DNA of 6,451 nucleotides from Puniceicoccaceae bacterium (GCA_003567255.1 PWZW01000221.1:1-6451), one strand, 5' to 3'. Counted from the stretch's first letter, positions 1 through 6,050 are shown. Notes: a model not told the origin generated them from the sequence alone. Numbers and translations are program-made.

Positions 1-113
1 CCGCCCTCAAGTTGATGGCCGATCAGGCGTTCGAGGCTGGCGTAGTCGACTTTGCCATCCAGCATGGGCGTGGCGAGCGCAGTGAAAACTCCGGAGAATT
101 GATTTGTCTTCAT
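1..113 (-). CDS. dapA: 4-hydroxy-tetrahydrodipicolinate synthase, N-terminal fragment
   Basis: The minus strand, starting with ATG at 113-111, encodes 37 residues before the window ends: MKTNQFSGVFTALATPMLDG followed by KVDYASLERLIGHQLEG. The FSGVFTALATP segment, then D/G and a 'VDYASLERLIGHQ' helix, matches the first beta strand and helix of the DapA-type TIM barrel. DapA condenses pyruvate with aspartate semialdehyde in the cytoplasm, the first committed step to diaminopimelate and lysine. The catalytic lysine and the Thr-Thr pair lie outside the window, so a related member of the same aldolase superfamily (N-acetylneuraminate lyase or keto-deoxy sugar aldolase) cannot be excluded. The ATG was chosen because family members start about this far before the ALxTP motif. 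No Shine-Dalgarno sequence is at usable distance. The gene is divergent from the pilus ATPase gene across a 114-base gap. Confidence 0.77.
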   Translation of the reverse strand, partial: MKTNQFSGVFTALATPMLDGKVDYASLERLIGHQLEG

Positions 114-132
114 ATCTTATTTGAGTGCATCC

Positions 133-159
133 TTAGCGGTGAAACGCATCAGCGGCTAA
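133..159. promoter_or_regulatory. Imperfect inverted repeat in the dapA / pilus ATPase divergent gap
   Basis: TTAGC (133-137) is complementary to GCTAA (155-159). Inside, TGA (139-141) can pair with TCA (149-151), leaving a small asymmetric internal loop. The element lies 20-46 bases upstream of the dapA start on the minus strand, so it could be an operator or a leader hairpin. The rest of the 114-227 gap shows no convincing -35/-10 pair on either strand. The stem is short and may be chance. Confidence 0.22.
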
Positions 160-227
160 ACCCTAAGAAGGCATCGGATCCTTGTCTGATTCAACAGTAA
201 TTTTCCACCTAACCCAACCAATCTGTC

Positions 228-1328
228 ATGTCCGTCCTTGAAACTCTGGAAAATCTTTTGACGCTCGCGGTGCAAAACCACGCCAGCGATATCCACATCA
301 AATCAAACAAGCCTGCGTTCCTCCGCTTGAGCGGTCGCCTTGAGCAGGTGGAAATGGATGCCATTCCGCCGGAGCATATTCGCGAGTTTATCGAGCAGAC
401 CGTACCGGAGGCCTTTTACGAAAGGTGGCGGGCAGAGGGGCAGGTTGACTACTCCTACCGGGCAGAGGGAATCGGGCGCTTTCGGGTGAACGGTTTTCTG
501 CAACGGGGCTTACCGGGAATCGTCCTACGGCATGTGAATGATCAGCCACCAAACTTCGAGGAACTGAACCTCGTTGGTGAAACCCTTGAGCGCCTGTGTG
601 CCATGAAGGATGGGATCGTGCTGATGTGTGGGGCGACGGGTTCGGGCAAGAGCACGACCCTCGCCGCAATGCTTAACTTCATCAACCGCAACTACGATCG
701 GCATATCGTGACGTTGGAAGACCCCATCGAGTACACTTACTCAGACATTAAATCGATCATCAATCAGCGCGAAATCGGGATCGATTGCCCGGATTTTGCC
801 TCGGGGATGCGTGCGGTGTTGCGGCAGGATCCGGATGTTATCCTGGTGGGAGAAATGCGCGACCGCATCACTTTTGAAACCGCCTTGCAGGCGGCCGAGA
901 CCGGGCACTTGGTTTTGGGTACCTTGCACGCCGCAAATTCTCAGCAAGCGGTCCAGCGCCTGTTTGAGTTTTTTCCGGAAGAGCGACGTCACTTGCTCCA
1001 AAACCAGGTTGGTGGCTCGCTCCGTGCGGTCATTACCCAAAAGTTGATTCCTGCCCTCGAAGGGGCCGGGCGAGTGCCTGCAGCAGAGAATTTTGTCGTG
1101 GATGCCCTCGGCCGAAGGACGATTGAGGAAGGTAAGTTTGATCGTATTCAGGAAATTATTGGCGCTTCCTCCGACAATGGTTCAAAGACCTTTAATCAGG
1201 ATTTGTTCCGCTTGGTCAAGGCGGGGATGATCAGTAAAGATGACGCCCTCCACTTCTCTCCAAACAGCAAACAGCTGGAAATGAACCTGCGCGGTATTTT
1301 CCTCAGCAGTGGCGGAATCGTGCAGTAA
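228..1328 (+). CDS. PilT/PilU-family type IV pilus retraction ATPase
   Basis: This 366-residue protein is a complete cytoplasmic hexameric secretion ATPase of the PilT class, which powers retraction of type IV pili (twitching, DNA uptake). Visible motifs in order are: an N-terminal 'ASDIHI' segment (19-24) typical of PilT/PilB-family N domains; Walker A GATGSGKST (135-143); Asp box IVTLEDPIEY (160-169); Walker B DPDVILVGEMRD (201-212) with the catalytic glutamate near 209; and His box HLVLGTLHA (227-235). Length is normal for the family. The C-terminus mixes features. 'ETALQAAETGHLV' is PilT-like, while 'LFEFFPEERRHLLQ' (245-258) and 'TFNQDLF...ISKDDAL...MNLRGIF' (321-358) look PilU-like, so I do not choose pilT or pilU. 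No other pilus genes are in the window. The start is the only ATG upstream of the conserved N domain, and it lacks a recognisable Shine-Dalgarno site. The gene converges on the transporter gene, 42 bases apart, with no obvious terminator hairpin between. Confidence 0.93.
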   Translation: MSVLETLENLLTLAVQNHASDIHIKSNKPAFLRLSGRLEQVEMDAIPPEHIREFIEQTVPEAFYERWRAEGQVDYSYRAEGIGRFRVNGFLQRGLPGIVLRHVNDQPPNFEELNLVGETLERLCAMKDGIVLMCGATGSGKSTTLAAMLNFINRNYDRHIVTLEDPIEYTYSDIKSIINQREIGIDCPDFASGMRAVLRQDPDVILVGEMRDRITFETALQAAETGHLVLGTLHAANSQQAVQRLFEFFPEERRHLLQNQVGGSLRAVITQKLIPALEGAGRVPAAENFVVDALGRRTIEEGKFDRIQEIIGASSDNGSKTFNQDLFRLVKAGMISKDDALHFSPNSKQLEMNLRGIFLSSGGIVQ

Positions 1329-1370
1329 GCCCCAAGGAGAGTCATCACCCAAGGTTTGCCGAGACACCCC

Positions 1371-2651
1371 TCAGCCTGTGAAAAAGGTGATGTAGGCGTA
1401 GCCGCAGGCCATAAACAAAAAGAAGGCAAGACCGATCCAGCTGAGGGTTTTGAGGAACCAGCCGGGCTGGTCTTTTTTCGGGACGTTGTCTCCGGTCATC
1501 ACCCGATAGTTGATAAAAGCGAGGACCGGTGAGGTCAGGAACGAAATCACCGCGGCAAAGGTGAGCAACTGAAGGAGGTTACTGACGAAAAATAAGATGA
1601 CGAGGGCAGCGCCGACCGCGGAAAATAGGATCCAAAGCAAGCGGATTTGATCAAAACGCTCGACCGTCAAATCTCCGAGAAGTCTACAGCAAGCCGCGAG
1701 GGACCGGGGGTAGCCGTCGAGGCAAGTCAGCGTGGTGCTGAACATGGTGATGAAGGCTGCGGTGAGGATAAGCCATTTTGACCAATCGCCAATCGTCGCG
1801 GTGTAGAGGCTGACCAACTGGGCGGAGAAGCCAATCCCGCTGGCTGAAAAGGATTCACCGGTACCGAACATGACCAGTTTGCCAAGAGCCAGGAACAAAA
1901 CCGCCAGGACAACCGCCGAGCCATAGCCGATGTAGAAATCAATGGCGGACTCCTTCACCGTGGCAAAGTGGCCGGTTTGCTTCTCCCGGCTGAACATCCA
2001 GAGCGAGGACCAGGCGGAAAGGTCGATGGGCGCGGGCATCCAGCCCAGCAATATAATCAAAAAGCCGAAGGAGGCGAGGGTCCACGGGCTGGGGGCAACA
2101 AAGTCGGGGTCCCGCGCAACATCACCACCAAGGGCAAGGGCCACCGCTAAAATCGTGCCTATTGCCAGAATGGAGACAATCCACTTTGCCATGGAATCCA
2201 ACAACCGATAGTGTCCGAAAACCAGCAACAACCCACAAAAAGCGATAATCAAGATGGAGAGCACCTGGACGCTGGGGACGGTGATCCCGTAGCCCGAGAG
2301 AAGGGCACCGCTGAGCATGCCAACCCCGGCTATGTTGATGGTTCCAGTGAGCAGATTGACTAGCAAAAAGGCGTAAACGTAGATCGGGCCCTTACGGTAG
2401 TAGCCGGAAAGCAGGCTTTCTCCGGTGGCGGCGGTGTAGCGCTGGCCGTAGAGGAAGAATGGAAACTTGATTAAATTGGCAAAGAGAATGAGGCCGACCA
2501 AGCTCCATCCGTAGATCGCTCCCGCCTGGGTGGACCAGACGAGGTGAGAGCCTCCGACCGCTGCACAGGCCACAAGTATGCCCGGACCGAGCGCTTTCCA
2601 GAGAGTGTTTATCGGTTTGGTGTGAGCGGTAGTGGTGTCGCTTGCAGACAT
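1371..2651 (-). CDS. Nramp-related (MntH superfamily) membrane transporter, divergent type
   Basis: This 426-residue protein is very hydrophobic, with about 11 predicted membrane segments, so it is an inner-membrane transporter. The opening 'ALGPGILVACAAVGGSHLVWSTQAGAIYGWSLVGLILFANLIK' region (20-62) aligns with TM1-TM2 of Nramp/MntH proteins (GPG, two small-residue helices, then the xxNLxx turn). 'GWMPAPIDLSAWSSLW' (203-218) aligns with TM6, followed by 'KQTG' and a long TM7-like helix. 'TMFSTTLTCLDGYPRSLA' (302-319) corresponds to the TM8 region. Canonical Nramp proteins carry DPGN in TM1 and MPH in TM6, which bind Mn or Fe. Here TM1 has VGGSH (32-36) and TM6 has MPAP (205-208), so transport of Mn/Fe cannot be assumed. 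I recall a bacterial subgroup annotated as 'Nramp family divalent metal transporter' with this same pattern. The C-terminus after about 395 is a last helix ending ITFFTG. The gene is monocistronic as far as visible and divergent from rpmG. No metal-regulator box was recognised upstream. Confidence 0.86.
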   Translation of the reverse strand: MSASDTTTAHTKPINTLWKALGPGILVACAAVGGSHLVWSTQAGAIYGWSLVGLILFANLIKFPFFLYGQRYTAATGESLLSGYYRKGPIYVYAFLLVNLLTGTINIAGVGMLSGALLSGYGITVPSVQVLSILIIAFCGLLLVFGHYRLLDSMAKWIVSILAIGTILAVALALGGDVARDPDFVAPSPWTLASFGFLIILLGWMPAPIDLSAWSSLWMFSREKQTGHFATVKESAIDFYIGYGSAVVLAVLFLALGKLVMFGTGESFSASGIGFSAQLVSLYTATIGDWSKWLILTAAFITMFSTTLTCLDGYPRSLAACCRLLGDLTVERFDQIRLLWILFSAVGAALVILFFVSNLLQLLTFAAVISFLTSPVLAFINYRVMTGDNVPKKDQPGWFLKTLSWIGLAFFLFMACGYAYITFFTG

Positions 2652-2794
2652 GTCGGGTGGAAGTGTGAAACGGTTAAAACGCCAGAGGGCAGGTGCTTGC
2701 TTACGGTCGCGTTTTCGGTGTGGCCGGAATTTGGTCTTCGGTAAAATGCCCCGTCCTCTCGGTTTTCTGCAATAAAAAAGGTTGCACTGGCGCA

Positions 2795-2805
2795 GGGATC
2801 ATCCC
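2795..2805. promoter_or_regulatory. Short palindrome in the transporter / rpmG divergent gap
   Basis: GGGAT (2795-2799) and ATCCC (2801-2805) form a perfect inverted repeat around one base, directly followed by a T-run (2807-2812). It sits about 40 bases before the rpmG start and 145 before the transporter start, so it could be an operator half-site pair or part of a weak hairpin. No function can be assigned from sequence alone. The remaining gap (2652-2847) shows no convincing riboswitch or consensus promoter. Confidence 0.2.
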
Positions 2806-2847
2806 ATTTTTTACGGTTTTCATTATTCACTTTAGACAAATAAGACC

Positions 2848-3018
2848 ATGCCAAGGGAATCCGTAATTATCGAATGTACAGAAGCGCGCGCTGAGGGAAA
2901 GCCCGTTTCCCGCTACATGACGACCAGAAACAAGAAGCTTCAGCCGGAGCGCGTTGAGAAGAAGAAGTTCAACAAGTTTCTGAAGCGTCACACCGTCCAT
3001 AAAGAGATTAAATCCTAA
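2848..3018 (+). CDS. rpmG: 50S ribosomal protein L33 (bL33), zinc-free form
   Basis: This 56-residue, very basic protein begins MPRESVIIECTEARAEGKPV, continues with SRYMTTRNKK (21-30), and ends FNKFLKRHTVHKEIKS. The 'xxxYxTTRNKK' core and 'KxFxKxLKRHTVHKE' tail are the bL33 signature. bL33 is a small large-subunit protein near the E site. Zinc-binding bL33 has two CxxC pairs. Here only Cys10 remains and the C-terminal pair is replaced by the KKKFNKFLKRH stretch, so this is the C-minus, zinc-independent type. Between 'CTEA' and 'YMTT' there is an extended 'RAEGKPVSR' insert, as I remember from verrucomicrobial homologues. The start is fixed by the family N-terminus. Upstream is AATAAGACC, with no strong Shine-Dalgarno match. 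The gene is followed at once by an intrinsic terminator, so it is probably a single-gene transcript. Confidence 0.93.
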   Translation: MPRESVIIECTEARAEGKPVSRYMTTRNKKLQPERVEKKKFNKFLKRHTVHKEIKS

Positions 3019-3042
3019 ACGGATTCTTTTTTGCGCTTTGCT

Positions 3043-3078
3043 AAGCCGCCTTTCTCTCCGTGAGAAGGCGGTTTTTTT
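3043..3078 (+). terminator. Rho-independent terminator of rpmG
   Basis: CCGCCTTTCTC (3046-3056) pairs with GAGAAGGCGG (3062-3071), with one bulged T in the left arm. The loop is TCCGT (3057-3061). The hairpin is followed directly by seven T (3072-3078). It starts 27 bases after the rpmG stop codon and has the standard GC-rich stem plus U-tract form. Confidence 0.9.
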
Positions 3079-3371
3079 ATGGTTCTTCTGCAATCCCCGT
3101 GGGATCGTTTAAATGATGTGCTCTTCTATTTGACGCAGACCTGTCACCCGACGGCGCAGCCGTCTTTGGACTGCGGCAGCCCTGCTGCCGCTTTCTGCGT
3201 AGGCAGCCTGCTGCCAAGCTTTTGTCGCTGTCCAAGTTTCCTTTGGCACGGAAAAATGGTTTAGGCTTACCATCTTTGGCGGACGTGTCGCAGGAGGGAC
3301 GCAGGCACGGAGCTTAACTGCTGGCCGGGGCGTCGCAGATTGCAGCAGGCCTTCAGCCTGCAACGGTTTAG

Positions 3372-3406
3372 ATAGCCGGGTACCCGGGGTGCCTGCCCTG
3401 GGCTAT
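3372..3406. repeat. Interrupted long palindrome with nested 12-bp palindrome
   Basis: ATAGCC (3372-3377) pairs with GGCTAT (3401-3406). The stem can continue with GGG (3378-3380) on CCC (3396-3398) if TG (3399-3400) is bulged. The left half also contains the perfect palindrome CCGGGTACCCGG (3376-3387). The two pairings use the same bases and exclude each other. The element lies between the two halves of the palindrome cluster. Confidence 0.6.
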
Positions 3407-3438
3407 GTTGAGCGACGCCGTTGGCGTCATCAGCGTTT

Positions 3439-3456
3439 AAGGCCAACGGCCTTTTT
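3439..3456 (+). terminator. Possible intrinsic terminator within the palindrome cluster
   Basis: AAGGCC (3439-3444) and GGCCTT (3448-3453) form a perfect stem around AAC, and the right arm runs into a five-base T-tract (3452-3456). The shape is that of a small intrinsic terminator reading rightward. A six-base stem is at the lower limit, so it may simply be one more member of the palindrome cluster. Confidence 0.35.
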
Positions 3457-3593
3457 CACCCTAGCCCAGCGCAACGCGCTGGGTCGGATCGCAAAAAGAA
3501 ATTCTTCAGGCTGCAAGCCTGCCTCAACACTTTGGTGGTAAACCCGCTGCCTTAACCGACGCTACACATCACACGATAATTGCGTAAGATTCG

Positions 3594-3607
3594 TTTTTTT
3601 GGGGGGG
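3594..3607. repeat. T7G7 homopolymer junction upstream of the redox gene group
   Basis: Seven T (3594-3600) are followed directly by seven G (3601-3607) and then AGG. It lies 67 bases upstream of the 3674 start, in the likely promoter region. Homopolymers of this length can change length by slippage. They are also a common place for sequencing error. Confidence 0.7.
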
Positions 3608-3673
3608 AGGCATCCCGCTGGTATTCTCTGTAATTGGGTTGAGCGCATTGCAAAACTAGCTTAGTCAAAAGAG

Positions 3674-5050
3674 ATGCCTGAGTTCTCCCAGTCCGTCCGC
3701 GTCCCTGCCTCTCCACAGGAAGCTTTTGCGTGGCATGAGCGGGAGGGGGCCTTCGCTCGTTTGCAAGCGCCGTGGGATCCGGTTGAGGTCCTCGCACACG
3801 AGGGGGGAATCCGGGATGGGGCGCGGGTCCGCTTACGCGTCAAATTATTCGGGCCTTTGCGGATGAAGGTGATTTTCGGCCATCGTGAATACCGCCAGAA
3901 CGAAGGTTTCGTCGATGAGCAAATCAAGGGACCCTTCCGCGCCTACCGGCACGAGCATCGTTTCAAAGCCCTGGATGGGGGCAAGGCCTGTGAGCTGACT
4001 GATCACATTACCTACAAAGCTCCACCGGGCGGAGACGCCTTTGTTGCAGGCAAGTTCGCCAAGATGTTTGCCCACCGGCACCGTATTTTTAAAGCGGACA
4101 TGGAAGACCTCGCTGAGCGGGGCGCCTGTCAGCCCAAGACGGTTTTGCTTACGGGTGCTTCCGGGTTGGTGGGCGCCGCGCTCACCGCCAGGCTGAAAAC
4201 CCGCGGGCATACCGTCCGCACCCTCTCGCGCACTCCCCAGCCCGGTGTGCAGGGTGCCTTTGCCTGGGATCCCGCCAAAGGAACGCTGGATGCGTCCGCC
4301 CTTGAGGGAGTTGACGCGGTCATACACCTCGCCGGTGCACCGATTGCGCAGCGCTGGTCGCCCGCGGTGAAGCAAACGATCATGGAAAGCCGGACCAAGT
4401 CGACCCACTTATTGGTGGATCGTCTCAAGGAAATGAAATCCCACTCGGTTGATTTTATCTGCGCCTCCGGGATCAACTATTATGGATACGACCAAGCTGA
4501 AGCGATGACTGAGGAGGCACCCTCTGGAGACGGCTTTTTGGCGGAAGTTTGCCGGGCTTGGGAAGGGGCCACCACCGCACTCGAAAGCGCTGGGAATAGG
4601 GTGGTACTCGTCCGGACCGGCGTGGTCTTGAGCCCGGAGGGCGGTATGTTGGCAAAGCTCCTCCCTCCATTTAAACTGGGACTCGGTGGCCCGATTGGGC
4701 GGGGTAAGCGTGTCTTGAGCTGGATCTCGATTGAGGATCTGGTTGAGGTTTATCTCCGTGCCTTGGAGGACGCTGCGGTTTCGGGCCCGGTCAATGCAGT
4801 TGCCCCGGAAGCAGTGACGAACCAGCAATTCACCAAAGCTTTTGCCGGGGTGCTTCGTCGGCCAGCCCTCTTCCCTGCGCCCCCCGCCGCCCTCAGCTTG
4901 GTCTTCGGTGACATGGGGCGGGAAACGGTACTGTCCAATTTGAGGGTCGAACCCGCATTCTTGAAGGACCTCCGGTTTTCTTTTAGGCAAGCTGATTTGC
5001 GGACGGCACTTGCGGATTTGCTCAACCCACATTCCGGTAAAGCTGATTAG
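3674..5050 (+). CDS. SRPBCC domain plus TIGR01777-type NAD(P)-dependent epimerase/SDR fusion
   Basis: This 458-residue protein has two domains. Residues 1-150 form an SRPBCC (START-like) ligand-binding domain: 'FSQSVRVPASPQEAFAWHE' at the start, 'DGARVRLRVKLFGPLRMKVIFGHREY' strands (48-73), and 'GPFRAYRHEHRFKAL...CELTDHITYKAPPGG' (86-120). Residues 155-455 form an extended SDR with the Rossmann motif TGASGLVG (160-167), 'VIHLAGAPIAQRW' (216-228), 'ICASGINYYG' (262-271) covering the Ser/Tyr active-site region (family form SASxxGYYG), 'RAWEGAT' (294-300), and 'LSWISIEDLV' (348-357). The end has the DUF1731-like 'GPVNAVAPEAVTNQQFTKAFAGVLRRP' (371-397). TIGR01777 proteins (E. coli YfcH relatives, often mislabelled cell-division inhibitor SulA) have unknown substrates. 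The SRPBCC domain suggests a hydrophobic small molecule, by inference. The chosen start gives a complete SRPBCC strand 1. Upstream CAAAAGAG is only a weak ribosome site. It is the first gene of a tight three-gene group. Confidence 0.88.
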   Translation: MPEFSQSVRVPASPQEAFAWHEREGAFARLQAPWDPVEVLAHEGGIRDGARVRLRVKLFGPLRMKVIFGHREYRQNEGFVDEQIKGPFRAYRHEHRFKALDGGKACELTDHITYKAPPGGDAFVAGKFAKMFAHRHRIFKADMEDLAERGACQPKTVLLTGASGLVGAALTARLKTRGHTVRTLSRTPQPGVQGAFAWDPAKGTLDASALEGVDAVIHLAGAPIAQRWSPAVKQTIMESRTKSTHLLVDRLKEMKSHSVDFICASGINYYGYDQAEAMTEEAPSGDGFLAEVCRAWEGATTALESAGNRVVLVRTGVVLSPEGGMLAKLLPPFKLGLGGPIGRGKRVLSWISIEDLVEVYLRALEDAAVSGPVNAVAPEAVTNQQFTKAFAGVLRRPALFPAPPAALSLVFGDMGRETVLSNLRVEPAFLKDLRFSFRQADLRTALADLLNPHSGKAD

Positions 5051-5055
5051 CAGAA

Positions 5056-6039
5056 ATGAATATGGAGACTGAAAAAACAGATTATTTGGTCATAGGTGCC
5101 GGGATTTCCGGACTTACGGTGGCCCGGGAGTTACATGACGCGGGCAAGCAAGTCCTGGTGGTGGAAAAGGGGCGTGGCTTCGGCGGCCGAATGGCCACTC
5201 GCCGCCATGGGAAAGCACGCTTTGATCATGGGGCGCAGTATTTCACCGTACGGACTCCGCGTTTTCAAAAACTTGTCGATCGCTGTCTGGAAGCAGGGGT
5301 CATTAAAACCTGGTTTCACAAAATGCCGCAAGATACCGCTCCCGCGGGACACCCCCGCTACGTCGGCATAAATGGTATTTCCGACCTTGGAAAGTATCTT
5401 GCCGAAGGGCTTGACGTGCGCCGTGGTCAGCGGGTCGAAAATCTCAGTTTCCTGGGTGGGGTTTGGCAACTTGAGACGGACGTGGACACCCGATACGAGG
5501 CCAAGCACCTGGTAGTTTCAGCCCCCGCACCGCAGGCCTTAAAACTGCTTGAGACCGCGCAAATCGTCTATGCTGACGATGCCACGCTGGAGGCGTTCGC
5601 TTCGATTGCGTATGCCAAGGGCTTGGCCGTGATGTGTGTGCTCGATGGACCCAGTGGATTGCCGGACTTTGGTGGTATGAAGACCGACAACGCGCCCCTC
5701 GCGTGGCTTGCGGATAACCAGATGAAAGGCATTTCTCCCGAGGTGCCCGCGGTGACCTTACACAGCACCCCGGAGTTTGCCGCTGAGCACTGGGATTCGC
5801 CGGACGAGGTGCGCGGACCCGCGTTAATCGCCGCGGCGAAGCCATTTTTAAAAAGCGGAGTCAGCGAGTATATCTGTCACCGCTGGGGTTGCACGCTTCC
5901 CCTCACGAGCTATCCGGCAGATTTTTGGGCCAGTCCACAGGTGCCCCTGGTTTTTGCCGGAGATAGTTTTGGCGGGCAGCGTGTCGAAGGCGCGGTGACG
6001 TCTGGGTTTGCCGCGGCGGATTATTTGCTGGGCCGCTAG
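5056..6039 (+). CDS. Renalase-like FAD/NAD(P)-dependent amine oxidoreductase
   Basis: This 327-residue protein is cytoplasmic, with no signal peptide seen. FAD-binding Rossmann fold: 'YLVIGAGISGLTVARELHDAG' region (10-30) with GAGISG at 14-19, the ribose-binding acid Glu37 after beta-2, and 'GRGFGGRMATRR' (39-50). 'FDHGAQYFT' (56-64) is a hallmark of the renalase/COG3380 group. The C-terminal FAD motif is 'LVFAGDSFGGQRVEGAVTSGFAAADYLL' (298-325), written here as a span. Length is normal for this family, which includes human renalase (a dihydro-NAD(P) oxidase) and bacterial homologues of mostly unknown substrate. The gene begins 5 bases after the previous stop, so co-transcription and coupled translation are likely. 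ATG at 5062 is an alternative start two codons inside. No Shine-Dalgarno site precedes either. In other bacteria I recall this family near TIGR01777 and photolyase genes, but only the first is visible here. Confidence 0.9.
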   Translation: MNMETEKTDYLVIGAGISGLTVARELHDAGKQVLVVEKGRGFGGRMATRRHGKARFDHGAQYFTVRTPRFQKLVDRCLEAGVIKTWFHKMPQDTAPAGHPRYVGINGISDLGKYLAEGLDVRRGQRVENLSFLGGVWQLETDVDTRYEAKHLVVSAPAPQALKLLETAQIVYADDATLEAFASIAYAKGLAVMCVLDGPSGLPDFGGMKTDNAPLAWLADNQMKGISPEVPAVTLHSTPEFAAEHWDSPDEVRGPALIAAAKPFLKSGVSEYICHRWGCTLPLTSYPADFWASPQVPLVFAGDSFGGQRVEGAVTSGFAAADYLLGR

Positions 6040-6043
6040 GCGC

Positions 6044-6048
6044 GGAGG
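6044..6048 (+). promoter_or_regulatory. Shine-Dalgarno-like GGAGG before the third redox gene
   Basis: GGAGG lies only two bases before the ATG at 6051, closer than the usual five to nine. It is the only strong Shine-Dalgarno match in front of a start in this window. The start is nevertheless favoured because the FAD motif begins within six residues of it and no better ATG follows. Confidence 0.4.
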
Positions 6049-6050
6049 CT

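Larger units (their letters stand above)
3150..3521. repeat. Cluster of short palindromes with constant small centres, intergenic
   Basis: The gene-free stretch 3079-3673 holds a dense series of perfect inverted repeats. Written arm-centre-arm they are: GACGGC-GCA-GCCGTC (3150-3164); GCGGCAGC-CCT-GCTGCCGC (3173-3191); GGCAGC-CT-GCTGCC (3202-3215); GCAGGC-CTTCA-GCCTGC (3345-3361); GACGCC-GTT-GGCGTC (3414-3428); AAGGCC-AAC-GGCCTT (3439-3453); CCCAGCGC-AAC-GCGCTGGG (3465-3483); CAGGCT-GCA-AGCCTG (3507-3521). A longer interrupted one spans 3372-3406. Arms differ but the geometry repeats, and GCA or AAC/GTT recur as centre in five of eight. Short open frames crossing this area are rich in Ala, Arg and Gln, show no family resemblance, and look like by-products of the repeats. 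The cluster may be a repeat family of REP/MITE type, a structured RNA, or a serial terminator. Nothing identifies a transposase. Confidence 0.8.

Noticed and set aside
12..200. Plus-strand open frame of 62 codons at the left edge
   Set aside because: It is antisense to the dapA start and the intergenic gap. The minus-strand reading gives a recognisable DapA N-terminus, while this one resembles nothing.
114..227. Lysine riboswitch upstream of dapA
   Set aside because: The gap is only 114 bases and shows one weak hairpin, too small for the five-helix lysine riboswitch.
1329..1370. Bidirectional terminator between the convergent ATPase and transporter genes
   Set aside because: No stem of useful length or T-tract is found in the 42-base gap, only a short direct repeat CCCAAGG.
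2810..2838. Possible promoter TTTACG - 17 bases - TAGACA before rpmG
   Set aside because: Spacing is ideal, but the match is only four and three of six bases, which is easily chance in an AT-rich gap.
3079..3264. Plus-strand open frame of 61 codons after rpmG
   Set aside because: It begins at the end of the rpmG terminator T-tract, has low-complexity Cys/Pro/Ser content and overlaps the palindromes.
3109..3363. Minus-strand open frame of 84 codons through the palindrome cluster
   Set aside because: Its composition follows the GC-rich palindromes (Ala, Arg, Gln, Pro runs), with no domain and no ribosome site. It is more likely a by-product of repeats than a gene.
3150..3521. CRISPR array
   Set aside because: The repeated units are palindromes of different sequence and irregular spacing. 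There is no constant direct repeat with spacers and no cas gene.
3845..5032. Long minus-strand open frames opposite the SDR gene (187 and 207 codons)
   Set aside because: They are antisense to a clear two-domain family match and have no recognisable motifs, consistent with GC-rich codon shadowing.
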